Assembly (NCBI RefSeq): GCF_003063545.1
Contig: NZ_NESD01000003.1
Span: 62,001-126,000 of the forward strand
Direction of reading: 5' to 3'
Source of the DNA: Limnohabitans sp. Jir61
Lineage (GTDB): Bacteria; Pseudomonadota; Gammaproteobacteria; Burkholderiales; Burkholderiaceae_C
DNA: 64,000 bases
The notes beneath the pieces were generated by a model, which worked only from the letters and a program-made list of their open reading frames with translations, was not told the DNA's origin and did not search any database. Position 1 is the first letter of the stretch, and every line of letters begins with the position of its first letter. Positions 30,255-39,662 of the stretch are shown one piece after another. Position numbers and translations under genes: made by a program.

Positions 30255-31817
30255 TTACGCCTCCATCACCACATTGGGTTGTTGCAGCACAGGCAGTTGC
30301 AAACACATCACCGCGCCATGAGGCGCACGGTCTTCGACCCAAAGCTTGGCGTCATGCACTTTGGCAATGGCTTTGCACACAGCCAAGCCCACGCCCATGC
30401 CGCGGCGTAATTGAGTGGCCTCTGTCGCATCGGCTTGCGCGGTATCTGCATGGACACGCTCGAAAGCTTGAAACACTTTGCCTTTCCAAGCATCGGCAAT
30501 GCCTGTGCCTTGGTCCATCACGCGCACCTCGAGTGCACTGGGTTTGGGTTGCACTTGGATGTCGATGGGTGTGTCGTCATGGCTGTACTTGATGGCGTTT
30601 TCAATCAAGTTGTCAAAAAGTTGAACCAACAAAATCGCATCGCAATAGATAAGCGGCAAGCCATCAGGCACTACCACCACGATGTCACGCTGGGGATGGC
30701 GCTGACGCGATTTGGCCAACACCGATCCCAAAATTTCTTGCAACGACTCCCAATCCTTTTTGATTTGCAACGGTGCAGCGTCTAAGCGCGCCAGCTGCAA
30801 GGTGTTGGTGGTCATGCGGTTAAGGTGCTGCGCTTCGTCAATCACTGTCTGCGCTAATGCGGCTACTTTATCGGTGCTCAAGCGCGCCGCTTGGTCGTGA
30901 ATCGCCGAGGCTGCGCCCATCAAGTTGGCCAGCGGCGTGCGGTAGTCGTGCGAGATAGAGGTGAGCAAGGTGTTGCGCAGGCTTTGGCTTTGTGCATCGT
31001 CTTTGGCTTGTTGGGCTAGGCGCAGTGTTTGTGCGCGTTCGATATCCAAACCCAATAAATCGCCGGCTTGCTGCAGCATCTCTCGTTGAAGCGCAGTCAG
31101 CCCTTTTGCGCCATTCGCATGCAAAGCCGCTGCGCCATAGGCGCGAGAACGGCCACGTAAAGGCAAAAACACGGTGGTTTGATTTTCATGACGACCTGTG
31201 CCTGGCCCCATCGCTGCAAAGTTTTGTGCACAGGCCAGCAAACCTTGCAGGTCTTGGCCTTTGGCTTGGCCAATCAATTGACTTTGGCCCACCCCCTCGT
31301 CTGATGCGCCGTCTTGGAGCAACAACACCGACACCTCGCATGCCGCCTCTTGCGCCATCAACGTTTGCAGGCGCTGGCCTTGCAGCTGCATGTCGCGTGT
31401 CTCGCGGAACTGATCGCTCAGCTCGCGCAACAGTTCAGACGCTTGGGCATGTTGGCTTTCTAGCTCGGCCGCTGCGCGTAGACGCGCCATTAAATAGCTC
31501 ACCACCACACTCACACCCATCATGGTGACCAACAGCAACAAATCTTGATGCACATGCACGTTGAAGGTGTAACGCGGCTCGATGAAGAACCAATTGAACA
31601 TGAGCACAAAAACAGCGCTCGCACCTATCGATGCAAGAGCTGACAACCACACCCCTGAAATGGCACTAGCCAACACCAACAACAAGGCCAAGTTACCCAA
31701 GTTGAGCACCCCATCCAAGCCCCAAAGCAAGCCCCACGCGCATAGCCAAATCACCACGGCAGGCCAGCGGGCTTCAAACTTAGGGGCAGATAAACGGCGC
31801 GATAACGGCATGGCCAA
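30255..31817 (-). CDS. short KdpD-type sensor histidine kinase
   Basis: 520 residues. Four closely spaced transmembrane helices (DUF4118, about 20-115) are followed by a GAF-like region, then HisKA (SISHDYRTPLANLMGA with the phospho-His) and an HATPase domain (N box LIENAIKYS, G boxes DQGTGIAD and GMGVGLAVCKAI). Compared with E. coli KdpD (near 890 residues), the whole N-terminal KdpD and universal-stress region is absent, that is, the cytoplasmic part which in KdpD senses K+ and binds regulators. Confidence 0.85.
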   Translation of the reverse strand: MAMPLSRRLSAPKFEARWPAVVIWLCAWGLLWGLDGVLNLGNLALLLVLASAISGVWLSALASIGASAVFVLMFNWFFIEPRYTFNVHVHQDLLLLVTMMGVSVVVSYLMARLRAAAELESQHAQASELLRELSDQFRETRDMQLQGQRLQTLMAQEAACEVSVLLLQDGASDEGVGQSQLIGQAKGQDLQGLLACAQNFAAMGPGTGRHENQTTVFLPLRGRSRAYGAAALHANGAKGLTALQREMLQQAGDLLGLDIERAQTLRLAQQAKDDAQSQSLRNTLLTSISHDYRTPLANLMGAASAIHDQAARLSTDKVAALAQTVIDEAQHLNRMTTNTLQLARLDAAPLQIKKDWESLQEILGSVLAKSRQRHPQRDIVVVVPDGLPLIYCDAILLVQLFDNLIENAIKYSHDDTPIDIQVQPKPSALEVRVMDQGTGIADAWKGKVFQAFERVHADTAQADATEATQLRRGMGVGLAVCKAIAKVHDAKLWVEDRAPHGAVMCLQLPVLQQPNVVMEA

Positions 31818-31951
31818 AGGCTAGCACAGGTCTTTCTGTGGACTTTCGAAAACGTATGCAACTGTGTTTCGGGTTTGCAAGACAATTGAAGCTTCACAAT
31901 TTTTAGGTGCTTGCCGCACGTGGCCAGCATTTGCTCTCAAAGGCTTCTTTC

Positions 31952-33157
31952 GTGAACACCACACTTGCATCCGCCCTGCGCACCGTAGCCCTCGCATTCA
32001 GCGTGGCAGCTCTACCAGCCTTCGCCCAAAACCTTATCAAGATTGGCGAGATCAACAGCTACAAGGCCCAGCCCGCTTTCCTCGACCCCTACAAAAAAGG
32101 CATGGAGTTGGCCGTGGAAGAAATCAACGCCGCAGGTGGCGTGAACGGCAAACAGCTTCAGCTCATCACCCGTGACGACAACGCCTCGCCCGGCGACGCC
32201 GTGCGTGCCGCCGAAGAGCTGCTAAGCCGCGAAAAGGTAGATGTGCTGTCTGGTGCTTTCCTCTCGCACATTGGTTTGGCGCTGGGCGACTTTGCAAAAC
32301 AACGCAAAGTGTTCTTCCTCGCTGGCGAGCCGCTGACCGACAAAATGGTTTGGCAAAACGGCAACCGCTATACCTACCGCCTGCGCGCCAGCACCTACAT
32401 GCAAGTGGCGATGCTCGTGCCCGAAGCCGCCAAACTCAAGAAAAAACGCTGGGCCGTGGTGTACCCCAACTACGAATACGGCCAGTCAGCTGCAGCCACG
32501 TTCAAACAATTACTGAAGGCTGCACAACCCGATGTGGAGTTTGTGGCCGAGCAAGCGCCCACGCTGGGCAAGATCGACGCAGGCTCTGTGACGCAAGCCA
32601 TTGCCGATGCCAAGCCCGATGCCATCTTCAACGTGTTGTTTGCCACAGACCTCGCCAAGTTTGTGCGCGAAGGCAACACACGCGGTGTGTTCCAAGGCCG
32701 CGAGGTGGTGAGCCTCTTGACCGGCGAGCCCGAATATTTGGAGCCGCTCAAAGACGAAACCCCCAACGGTTGGATCGTCACGGGCTACCCTTGGTACGGC
32801 GTGCAAACACCTGAGCACAAAGCCTTCTACTTGGCCTACCACCGCAAATACAACGACCACCCCCGCTTGGGCTCGGTCGTGGGCTACAGCATGATTCACG
32901 CTTTGGCTGCAGGCATCACCAAGGCCAAGAGCACTGAGACAGAAAAGCTGGTCACTGCCTTTAGCGGTTTGAAATTCAGCACGCCTTATGGTCCCGTGGT
33001 GTTCCGCAAGCAAGACAACCAGTCCACCTTGGGCGCGTTCTTGGGTCGTACAAAAAATGAAGGCGGCAAGGGCGTGTTGGTAGACTACCGCTACATCGAC
33101 GGAGCCAGCGTGCAACCCAGCGATGACGTTGTGAAAAAACTCAGACCGAGCAACTAA
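31952..33157 (+). CDS. ABC transporter substrate-binding protein (branched-chain amino acid type)
   Basis: About 401 residues. Signal peptide ending ALPAFAQ, then the type I periplasmic-binding fold of the LivJ/amide family: IKIGEINSYKAQPAFLDPYKKGMELAVEEINAAGGVNG, LITRDDNASPGDAVRAAEEL. The GTG at 31952 has an AAAGG ribosome site and gives a regular signal peptide; a GTG at 31907 would add 15 residues. The ligand cannot be read; amino acids, amides and urea are all known for this family. It heads a livHM-G-F operon. Confidence 0.87.
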   Translation: MNTTLASALRTVALAFSVAALPAFAQNLIKIGEINSYKAQPAFLDPYKKGMELAVEEINAAGGVNGKQLQLITRDDNASPGDAVRAAEELLSREKVDVLSGAFLSHIGLALGDFAKQRKVFFLAGEPLTDKMVWQNGNRYTYRLRASTYMQVAMLVPEAAKLKKKRWAVVYPNYEYGQSAAATFKQLLKAAQPDVEFVAEQAPTLGKIDAGSVTQAIADAKPDAIFNVLFATDLAKFVREGNTRGVFQGREVVSLLTGEPEYLEPLKDETPNGWIVTGYPWYGVQTPEHKAFYLAYHRKYNDHPRLGSVVGYSMIHALAAGITKAKSTETEKLVTAFSGLKFSTPYGPVVFRKQDNQSTLGAFLGRTKNEGGKGVLVDYRYIDGASVQPSDDVVKKLRPSN

Positions 33158-33179
33158 ACGCCACTCGAACCCAAACACA

Positions 33180-33203
33180 ACGCCCGCCTCTTGCGGGCGT
33201 TTT
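33180..33203 (+). terminator. intra-operon terminator/attenuator
   Basis: Stem ACGCCCGC / GCGGGCGT, loop CTCTT, then TTTAATTT. It sits between the binding-protein gene and the permease gene, so it would give more binding protein than membrane components. Confidence 0.8.
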
Positions 33204-33225
33204 AATTTCAAAGCCACACACCTTG

Positions 33226-35175
33226 ATGGACGCCGCCAGCCTCTTCGTACAAGCCCTCAACGGGCTGGCTGCTGCATCGTCTTTGTTCTTGGTGGCTGCA
33301 GGTTTGTCGCTCATCTTTGGCGTGACGCGCATCGTCAACTTTGCGCATGGCTCGTTCTTCATGCTGGGTGTGTATGTGGCGTACTCGCTTGTGTTGCATG
33401 CTGCGCCGGCTGTGTCCGCCGCTTTGAGTGTGGTGCTAGGTGACGCTGCTGGTCAAACCACTGCCTACTTCTTGTTGTTACTTTGCGCCGCACTCGTCAC
33501 GGGTTTGTTGGGTGCGTTGGTGGAAGTGCTGTTGCTGCGCCGCATTTACAAAGCGCCTGAGTTGTTTCAGTTGCTTGCTACCTTTGCCTTGGTGCTCGTC
33601 ATTCAAGACGGCACGTTGTGGCTTTGGGGCGCTGAAGATTTGCTGGGACCGCGCGCACCGGGGCTGAGCGGTGCTGTGGATATCTTGGGCCGTCGCTTTC
33701 CGACCTATGACTTGTTTCTGATCGCCATTGGCCCACTGGTGTTGGCGGTGTTGTGGTGGTGCTTGCAGCGCACGCGCTTTGGCGTGTTGGTGCGCGCCGC
33801 CACGCAAGACCGCGAGATGTTAGGCGCTTTGGGATTGAACCCGCGCCACTTGTTTACCGCAGTGTTTGCGCTGGGCTGCGCTTTGGCAGGCTTGGGTGGT
33901 GCGCTGCAACTGCCCCGCGAGCCCCCGCACTTGGGGCTGGACATGGCCACCATTGGTGATGCGTTTGTGGTGGTCGTGGTGGGCGGCATGGGTTCTATCC
34001 CCGGCGCGTTTGTGGCGGCCTTGTTGATTGCCGAAATCAAAGCGCTGTGCATCGCTGTGGGCACGGTAAACATTTTGGGCGTGTCGTTTGCTTTTTCTAA
34101 ACTCACGCTCGTGGTCGAATTTTTGGTGATGGCTGTGGTGTTGATGGTCCGTCCTTGGGGTTTGCTGGGCAAGCCACAAAGTGCGCCGCGCATCAGCACC
34201 GAGCAAGAAGCACCGTTTACTTTAGGCAGCGTTCACTCGCAATGGGTATGGCTGTGCGTCGGTGCTGCATTGTTGGCACTGCCGTTGTTCACCACGGACT
34301 CGCCCTACACACTGGTGTTGGGTATTGACCTTCTTATTGCTGCCTTGTTCGCGGCTAGTCTTCACTTCATCACGGGGCCAGCAGGCATGCATTCATTTGG
34401 CCACGCGGCTTACTTTGGTGTGGGTGCGTATGCCGCCGCGCTGCTGGTGTTGCGGGCGGGTGTGTCTAGCGAAGCAGCCTTGTTGTTGGCCCCCCTCGTC
34501 AGTGCGTTGGTGGCTGCACCCATTGCGTGGTTTGCGGTGCGCTTATCGGGCGTGTACTTGGCCATGCTGACTTTGGCGTTTGCACAAATTGTGTGGTCCA
34601 TTTGTTTTCAGTGGGACGACTTCACGGGTGGCAGCAACGGCATCACGGGTGCGTGGCCTAGCGATTGGTTGCAAAGCAAAGCTGCTTACTACTGGCTCAC
34701 GCTTGGCTTAGTTGCTGCAAGCGTGTACGCACTGCGCCGCGTGTTGATGTCGCCGCTTGGCTACGCATTGCGTGCCAGCCGCGACTCGGTGGGCCGCGCA
34801 GAAGCGATGGGCCTGAACGTGGCGCATGTGCAATGGTTGGGCTTTGTGGTGGCCGCTGGCTTTGCGGGTTTGGCGGGCGCGTTGTTTGCATTTTCTAAAG
34901 GCAGCATCTCGCCTGATGTGTTGGGCGTGAGCAAGTCGGTCGATGGTTTGGTCATGGTCATGCTAGGCGGCGTGCACACGCTCGTCGGCCCACTCGTAGG
35001 CGCGGTGACGTTTACGGCGCTGCAAGACAGCTTGGCCCGCAGCACCGACTACTGGCGTGCCGTGTTGGGTGGCAGCATGTTGCTGCTGGTGCTGGTATTT
35101 CCGCAGGGCATTGCAGGGTCGGTGCAAGCGCTGTGGCTGCGTGTGCGCTCATCCAAAGTGCGAGGTGATGCATGA
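33226..35175 (+). CDS. fused LivH-LivM ABC permease
   Basis: 649 residues in two halves. The first (1-300) is LivH-like: AGLSLIFGVTRIVNFAHGSFFMLGVY, and MATIGDAFVVVVVGGMGSIPGAFVAALL. The second (about 340-640) is LivM-like: ITGPAGMHSFGHAAYFGVGAY, and a late VDGLVMVMLGGVHTLVGPLVGA. Normally these are two proteins forming a heterodimer; here one chain carries both. The ATG at 33226 follows a TTG at 33223. It overlaps livG by 4 bp. Confidence 0.9.
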   Translation: MDAASLFVQALNGLAAASSLFLVAAGLSLIFGVTRIVNFAHGSFFMLGVYVAYSLVLHAAPAVSAALSVVLGDAAGQTTAYFLLLLCAALVTGLLGALVEVLLLRRIYKAPELFQLLATFALVLVIQDGTLWLWGAEDLLGPRAPGLSGAVDILGRRFPTYDLFLIAIGPLVLAVLWWCLQRTRFGVLVRAATQDREMLGALGLNPRHLFTAVFALGCALAGLGGALQLPREPPHLGLDMATIGDAFVVVVVGGMGSIPGAFVAALLIAEIKALCIAVGTVNILGVSFAFSKLTLVVEFLVMAVVLMVRPWGLLGKPQSAPRISTEQEAPFTLGSVHSQWVWLCVGAALLALPLFTTDSPYTLVLGIDLLIAALFAASLHFITGPAGMHSFGHAAYFGVGAYAAALLVLRAGVSSEAALLLAPLVSALVAAPIAWFAVRLSGVYLAMLTLAFAQIVWSICFQWDDFTGGSNGITGAWPSDWLQSKAAYYWLTLGLVAASVYALRRVLMSPLGYALRASRDSVGRAEAMGLNVAHVQWLGFVVAAGFAGLAGALFAFSKGSISPDVLGVSKSVDGLVMVMLGGVHTLVGPLVGAVTFTALQDSLARSTDYWRAVLGGSMLLLVLVFPQGIAGSVQALWLRVRSSKVRGDA

Positions 35176-35966
35176 GCACGCACCACAAAACCACGCTTCT
35201 GAGCGTTCAACATTTGCACAAAGCCTTCGGCGGCAACCAAGCCGTGAACGATGTGTCGTTCAATTTGCAAGCGGGCGAACTGCTGGCCCTGATCGGCCCT
35301 AACGGCGCAGGCAAATCCACCACTTTCAATTTGGTCAACGGCCAACTCTCGCCTGACAGCGGCAGCATCACCTTGGATGGTGTGTCGCTTCTTGGTCGCA
35401 AGCCAAACGAGCTGTGGCGCATGGGCGTGAGCCGCACCTTTCAAATTGCACAAACTTTTGGCTCGCTCACCGTGGCTGAGAACGTGCAAATGGCATTGCT
35501 GTCAGCTGATGGCAAATCCCTCGCGCCTTGGCAACGCGCCACCCACTACCGCCGTGCAGATGCGCTGCAACTGCTTGAGCAAGTGCAGCTGGACACTCAA
35601 GCCAACCGCCCTTGCAGCGCACTCGCCTACGGCGATGTGAAGCGCCTTGAGCTAGCGATGGCACTGGCCAACGAACCGCGCTTGCTGCTGATGGACGAAC
35701 CCACCGCAGGCATGGCCCCCGACGAACGACACGCACTGATGGCACTCACACGTAGCTTAGTCAACCAACGCGGCGTGGCCGTGCTGTTTACCGAGCACAG
35801 CATGGACGTGGTGTTTGAACACGCCGATCGCGTGCTGGTGATGGCGCGTGGCGCACTCTTCGCGCAAGGCACGCCTGCGCAAGTGCAGGCAGATCCACAG
35901 GTGCAGGCGGTGTACTTTGGCAGCGGCAAAACCTTTGGTGCTTCAACAACAGAGGCTCAGGCATGA
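35172..35966 (+). CDS. livG: ABC transporter ATP-binding protein LivG type
   Basis: 264 residues. Walker A GPNGAGKSTT, Q-loop region GVSRTFQIAQTFGSLTV, a modified signature (SALAYGDVKRLELAMAL instead of LSYGQQR), Walker B LLLMDEPTAGMAPDE, and H-loop LFTEHSMD. It energises the fused permease. The reading frame begins within the permease stop (ATGA) and ends in an ATGA with livF, so all four components are translationally coupled. Confidence 0.92.
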   Translation: MSTHHKTTLLSVQHLHKAFGGNQAVNDVSFNLQAGELLALIGPNGAGKSTTFNLVNGQLSPDSGSITLDGVSLLGRKPNELWRMGVSRTFQIAQTFGSLTVAENVQMALLSADGKSLAPWQRATHYRRADALQLLEQVQLDTQANRPCSALAYGDVKRLELAMALANEPRLLLMDEPTAGMAPDERHALMALTRSLVNQRGVAVLFTEHSMDVVFEHADRVLVMARGALFAQGTPAQVQADPQVQAVYFGSGKTFGASTTEAQA

Positions 35967-36643
35967 CACAAGCACCCACCCCCTCGTTGCTGAACGTCCG
36001 AGGTTTAAATGCTTGGTACGGCGCAGCGCAAGTGCTGTTCAACGCACAGCTGCATGTGCAGCGCGGCGAAGTGGTAGCACTCATTGGGCGCAACGGCGCG
36101 GGCAAATCGAGCACGCTCAAAGCCATCATGGGCCTCATGCCCCGACGCACTGGCAGCGTGGTGTTTGCGAGCCATGACATCTCCAACGCCGAACCCTACC
36201 AAGCCGCACGCTTCGGCTTGGGCTATGTGCCCGAAGACCGCCGCATCTTCACCGACCTGACCGTACTGGAAAACTTGCAACTCGGTGTGCAAGCTGCGCG
36301 TCGTTTTGCAGACGACACGGTTGCCCCGCAATGGTCACTCGAACAAATCTTTGCTTTGTTCCCCAACCTCGCCGACATGCAGCAACGCCCTGCCAGCCAC
36401 ATGAGCGGGGGCGAGCAACAAATGCTCACCGTGGCGCGCACCCTCATGGGCAACCCGCTGATGGTGCTGCTCGACGAACCGTCAGAAGGCGTGGCCCCCG
36501 TCATCGTCGAGCAAATGGGTGAAATGATTTTGGCGCTCAAGCGCCAAGGTGTGAGCGTGTTGCTGTCTGAGCAAAACACGCACTTTGCACAGTGGGTGAG
36601 TGACCGCAGTTACACGCTAGACCGTGGCGTGCTATCTGCCTAA
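35963..36643 (+). CDS. livF: ABC transporter ATP-binding protein LivF type
   Basis: 226 residues. Walker A GRNGAGKSST, LGYVPEDRRIFTDLTVLENL (LivF-specific), signature MSGGEQQML, Walker B MVLLDEPSEGVAPV, and H-loop LLSEQNTHF. Last gene of the operon; its stop lies 3 bp from the convergent phoD stop. Confidence 0.92.
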   Translation: MTQAPTPSLLNVRGLNAWYGAAQVLFNAQLHVQRGEVVALIGRNGAGKSSTLKAIMGLMPRRTGSVVFASHDISNAEPYQAARFGLGYVPEDRRIFTDLTVLENLQLGVQAARRFADDTVAPQWSLEQIFALFPNLADMQQRPASHMSGGEQQMLTVARTLMGNPLMVLLDEPSEGVAPVIVEQMGEMILALKRQGVSVLLSEQNTHFAQWVSDRSYTLDRGVLSA

Positions 36644-36646
36644 GCG

Positions 36647-38203
36647 TTAAACCGCTTGCGGACCTGGTTTGCCGCTCTTCACCACATAACTCGCCTGCGT
36701 TTTCAGCCCAGCTTCACTTCCCGCAGGAAACTTGGTAGCTCTGAAATCACAACGCGCTTCTTTAGACGTGACGGTGATCAAGCCGTAGCCGCGCTCGTCT
36801 GAGCGGTAGTGCAACAAGTCGGAATTGCTTTCACGAATCAGCGCTGCAGGCTTGTCGCCCAAACCGCGTGAGGTGATGGAGGTGGTCACAAACTCGCTGG
36901 CCACGATGGGGGACTGTGGGTTATTGGGCTCAAGACGCAAGTTGGCGGCCACGTTGCAGTGCACATCGCCGCCTAAGGTAACAACGTTGCTCAACTTGGC
37001 ATCCACCACGGTTTGCAACAGGCGCTTGCGTGCTTCGGGGTAACCATCCCAGGCATCGTTCCAGTAGCTACGGCCCACGGGCGCGGGGATACTGGTGGAG
37101 CTGATTTGTGTGGCTTGGGCCACTAGCTTCCATTGGCGTTTGGATTGGCTCAAGCTGTCCGTGATCCAGCGCTCTTGTTCATTGCCCAGCATCGTGCGTG
37201 TGGAGTCACTCAGCTCATCACACTGCACCACCATTCGGCCACCGCCACGCACTGGGTCGCGGCAAGCTTGGGCGCTGCGGTATTGGCGGCAATCGAGGGT
37301 CCATACATCGGCCAACTTTCCCCAGCTCAGTTGTTCATACAAACGCATGTTGGCGGGGTTGTCTTTGTCGGGCCCCAACAGCACGGGCTGGTGCTCAAAG
37401 TAAGCTTGATACGCCGCTGCGCGACGCAGTAGCATTTGCTGTGGATCGGTGTATTGGCGGTCTTGGTCGTTGGCGTAGTCGTTCACCACTTCGTGGTCGT
37501 CCCACATCAGCACCCAAGGGTGGGCGGCATGAGCCGCTTGCAACATGGGGTCGCGTTTGTATTGCTCGTAGCGCTCACGGTATTGCGCCAGTGTTTTGGG
37601 TTCTTCGCCGCTGTGTTTGCGAATGGCGTATTGCGGATTGCTGCTTTCATAGATGTAGTCACCCATGAACAGGACGAAGTCGAGCTTTTGTTTGGCAATC
37701 TCTGCGTGCGCAATGTATTGCCCTTGCTCATAGTGCTGGCATGACGACAGTGCGATTCTCAGCTCACGCACATCAGCATTCAATGCCGGCGCTGTGCGCG
37801 TATGGCCGACGGGGCTATAGGCATCGCCTTGTCGAAAACGATACCAATAGTCTGTACTGGGTTTTAAATGCTGCACATGCAAATGCACGCTGTGGGCGCG
37901 ATAGGCATCTGTGAACACCTCTGCTTTTTGCACACGGCGCTTGAGATTGGCATCGGCAAATACCTCCACATCGACACGCAATGCTTCGGTCTCTACGGCC
38001 CGATCTTCTTGGCTGAAAAGCAAGCGCGTCCACAGCACAATTGAATCCGCACGAGGACGACCACTTGCGATACCCAATGCAAAAGGATTGGCGCGCCATG
38101 CGTGCAATTTGGACTCTGTTGCTGCTACGTCCTTCATCCATGGTGAGAGCGCTAAGGCCATAGCACTGCCTTGAAGCAGCTGGTGAAAATCGCGACGTTT
38201 CAT
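36647..38203 (-). CDS. phoD: PhoD-type alkaline phosphatase
   Basis: 518 residues. A twin-arginine signal (MKRRDFHQLLQGSAMALA) is followed by a PhoD N-terminal domain (FALGIASGRPRADSIVLWTRL) and the metallophosphatase core: LRIALSSCQ, FVLFMGDYIYE, WDDHEVVNDYAND, RQYRSAQACRDP and TLGGDVHCNVAANL. It hydrolyses phosphodiesters and monoesters with Ca/Fe in the periplasm after folded export by Tat. It overlaps the upstream aldehyde dehydrogenase by 4 bp. The ATG at 38203 is chosen as the Tat signal starts there. Confidence 0.92.
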   Translation of the reverse strand: MKRRDFHQLLQGSAMALALSPWMKDVAATESKLHAWRANPFALGIASGRPRADSIVLWTRLLFSQEDRAVETEALRVDVEVFADANLKRRVQKAEVFTDAYRAHSVHLHVQHLKPSTDYWYRFRQGDAYSPVGHTRTAPALNADVRELRIALSSCQHYEQGQYIAHAEIAKQKLDFVLFMGDYIYESSNPQYAIRKHSGEEPKTLAQYRERYEQYKRDPMLQAAHAAHPWVLMWDDHEVVNDYANDQDRQYTDPQQMLLRRAAAYQAYFEHQPVLLGPDKDNPANMRLYEQLSWGKLADVWTLDCRQYRSAQACRDPVRGGGRMVVQCDELSDSTRTMLGNEQERWITDSLSQSKRQWKLVAQATQISSTSIPAPVGRSYWNDAWDGYPEARKRLLQTVVDAKLSNVVTLGGDVHCNVAANLRLEPNNPQSPIVASEFVTTSITSRGLGDKPAALIRESNSDLLHYRSDERGYGLITVTSKEARCDFRATKFPAGSEAGLKTQASYVVKSGKPGPQAV

Positions 38204-39612
38204 TTGAGTAAGTAGCCTAGATATTTGGTTGCAAGCTTGCCATACGGTGGCCACATGAAGCGCATGCCACTGATGCGCGCTTGGTAAAAGATCGGACGCA
38301 TTTTTGAAAAAGTAACAAAGCCATCGTAGCCATGGTAATGACCCATGCCACTTTCGCCCAGACCTCCAAATGGCAAACTGTGCTGCGCGGTATGAAATAG
38401 TGAATCGTTAATCGCTACACCACCAGAGCGTGTACGACGAACCAAATCATCCACCACGCGATCGTCATGACTGAACGCATAAAACGCCAGTGGTGTCGGC
38501 GTGCTGTTGATCCCTTGCACAACTTCATCCAACGTGGCATATCCAATCACTGGCAAGATAGGGCCAAATATTTCTCGCACTTGAAGAGCACAACCTAGTG
38601 GCATGTTTAGCACCAAATGCGGTGCGATCTTGCGCGTTTCTTCATCCCACGGTTTTCCATCCAACAAGGGGACGAGCGTTGCACCTCGCGCTTTTGCTTC
38701 TTGTAGTCCGTCGATCAACCGTTGGAACGATCGGGCATCAATGATGCTGGAGTAATCCAAACTCTCTAATGACGTGTAACGTCTTTGAACAATTTCTTTG
38801 GCTATCTCAACAAATTCACCGATGTGATGCCTAGGCAAGTAAAGGTGATCTACGTTGGTACAAATTTGTCCTGCGTTAAAGCATTTGACAAACAAAATTC
38901 GTTCAGCCGCTTGGCGTAATGAGAAATCTTCACACACCACAGCTGGCGACTTTCCACCTAACTCCAATGTCACCGGGCATAAATTTTGTGCGGCCGCTGC
39001 CATCACCGCTCGCCCTGTTTGTGATGAACCCGTGAAAACCAGATGATCAAATTTAAGCTGTGAAAAAACCTCGCCTACACCGCCTGTTTCTTCAATAAAT
39101 ATCAGCTTGTCTTTTGAAAAATACTGGGGTGACTTTTCGATCAACAGCTTTGTCAAATGACGTGAGTTCTCTGACATCTTGACCATTGCGCAATTGCCAG
39201 CTGCAAATGCGTCAATCAACACCATGAAACTCAAGTTAACTGGAAAATTCCACGGAACGATGATGCCGATCACGCCTAACGGCTGAGGGAAAACACGATT
39301 TTTTGCACCAAAAAAATTCAACCAGTCTACGCCGCGTCTTTGAGGACGCATCCAATTAGCGAGATGTTTGAGCGCGTGCTTAACGCCTTGAATCACCGGC
39401 GCAACATCAGCAAACATGGTTTCATGGCGTGAACGATGCCCGTAATCTGCATGAATAGCATCAGCTATAGCTTCTGCGTTGTCTCGCACAAAGGCTTTCA
39501 ACTGAAACAAGTCTTGGCGACGCTCAGCCAGACTGGGGTACGGATGCAACATATGTGCATCACGTTGATTCTGCAAGACTTGCTCTAAATGTGCGGGATC
39601 TTGTTGCGTCAT
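38200..39612 (-). CDS. coniferyl-aldehyde-dehydrogenase-type ALDH
   Basis: 470 residues, shorter than classical 500-residue ALDHs and of the coniferyl/fatty aldehyde (Class 3) type. Rossmann site VIVPWNFPVNLSFM, FTGSSQTGRAVM, catalytic Glu in LELGGKSPAVV, catalytic Cys in FNAGQICTNVDH, and a hydrophobic C-terminal tail. It oxidises aromatic or long-chain aldehydes with NAD(P)+. Upstream of and coupled to phoD by an ATGA. The base composition is slightly more AT-rich than at the left. Confidence 0.87.
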   Translation of the reverse strand: MTQQDPAHLEQVLQNQRDAHMLHPYPSLAERRQDLFQLKAFVRDNAEAIADAIHADYGHRSRHETMFADVAPVIQGVKHALKHLANWMRPQRRGVDWLNFFGAKNRVFPQPLGVIGIIVPWNFPVNLSFMVLIDAFAAGNCAMVKMSENSRHLTKLLIEKSPQYFSKDKLIFIEETGGVGEVFSQLKFDHLVFTGSSQTGRAVMAAAAQNLCPVTLELGGKSPAVVCEDFSLRQAAERILFVKCFNAGQICTNVDHLYLPRHHIGEFVEIAKEIVQRRYTSLESLDYSSIIDARSFQRLIDGLQEAKARGATLVPLLDGKPWDEETRKIAPHLVLNMPLGCALQVREIFGPILPVIGYATLDEVVQGINSTPTPLAFYAFSHDDRVVDDLVRRTRSGGVAINDSLFHTAQHSLPFGGLGESGMGHYHGYDGFVTFSKMRPIFYQARISGMRFMWPPYGKLATKYLGYLLK

Positions 39613-39662
39613 AAGAAGCGATATTTAGGTGGCGTAGGTTTTTGTCTGACGCCAATCCTAAA

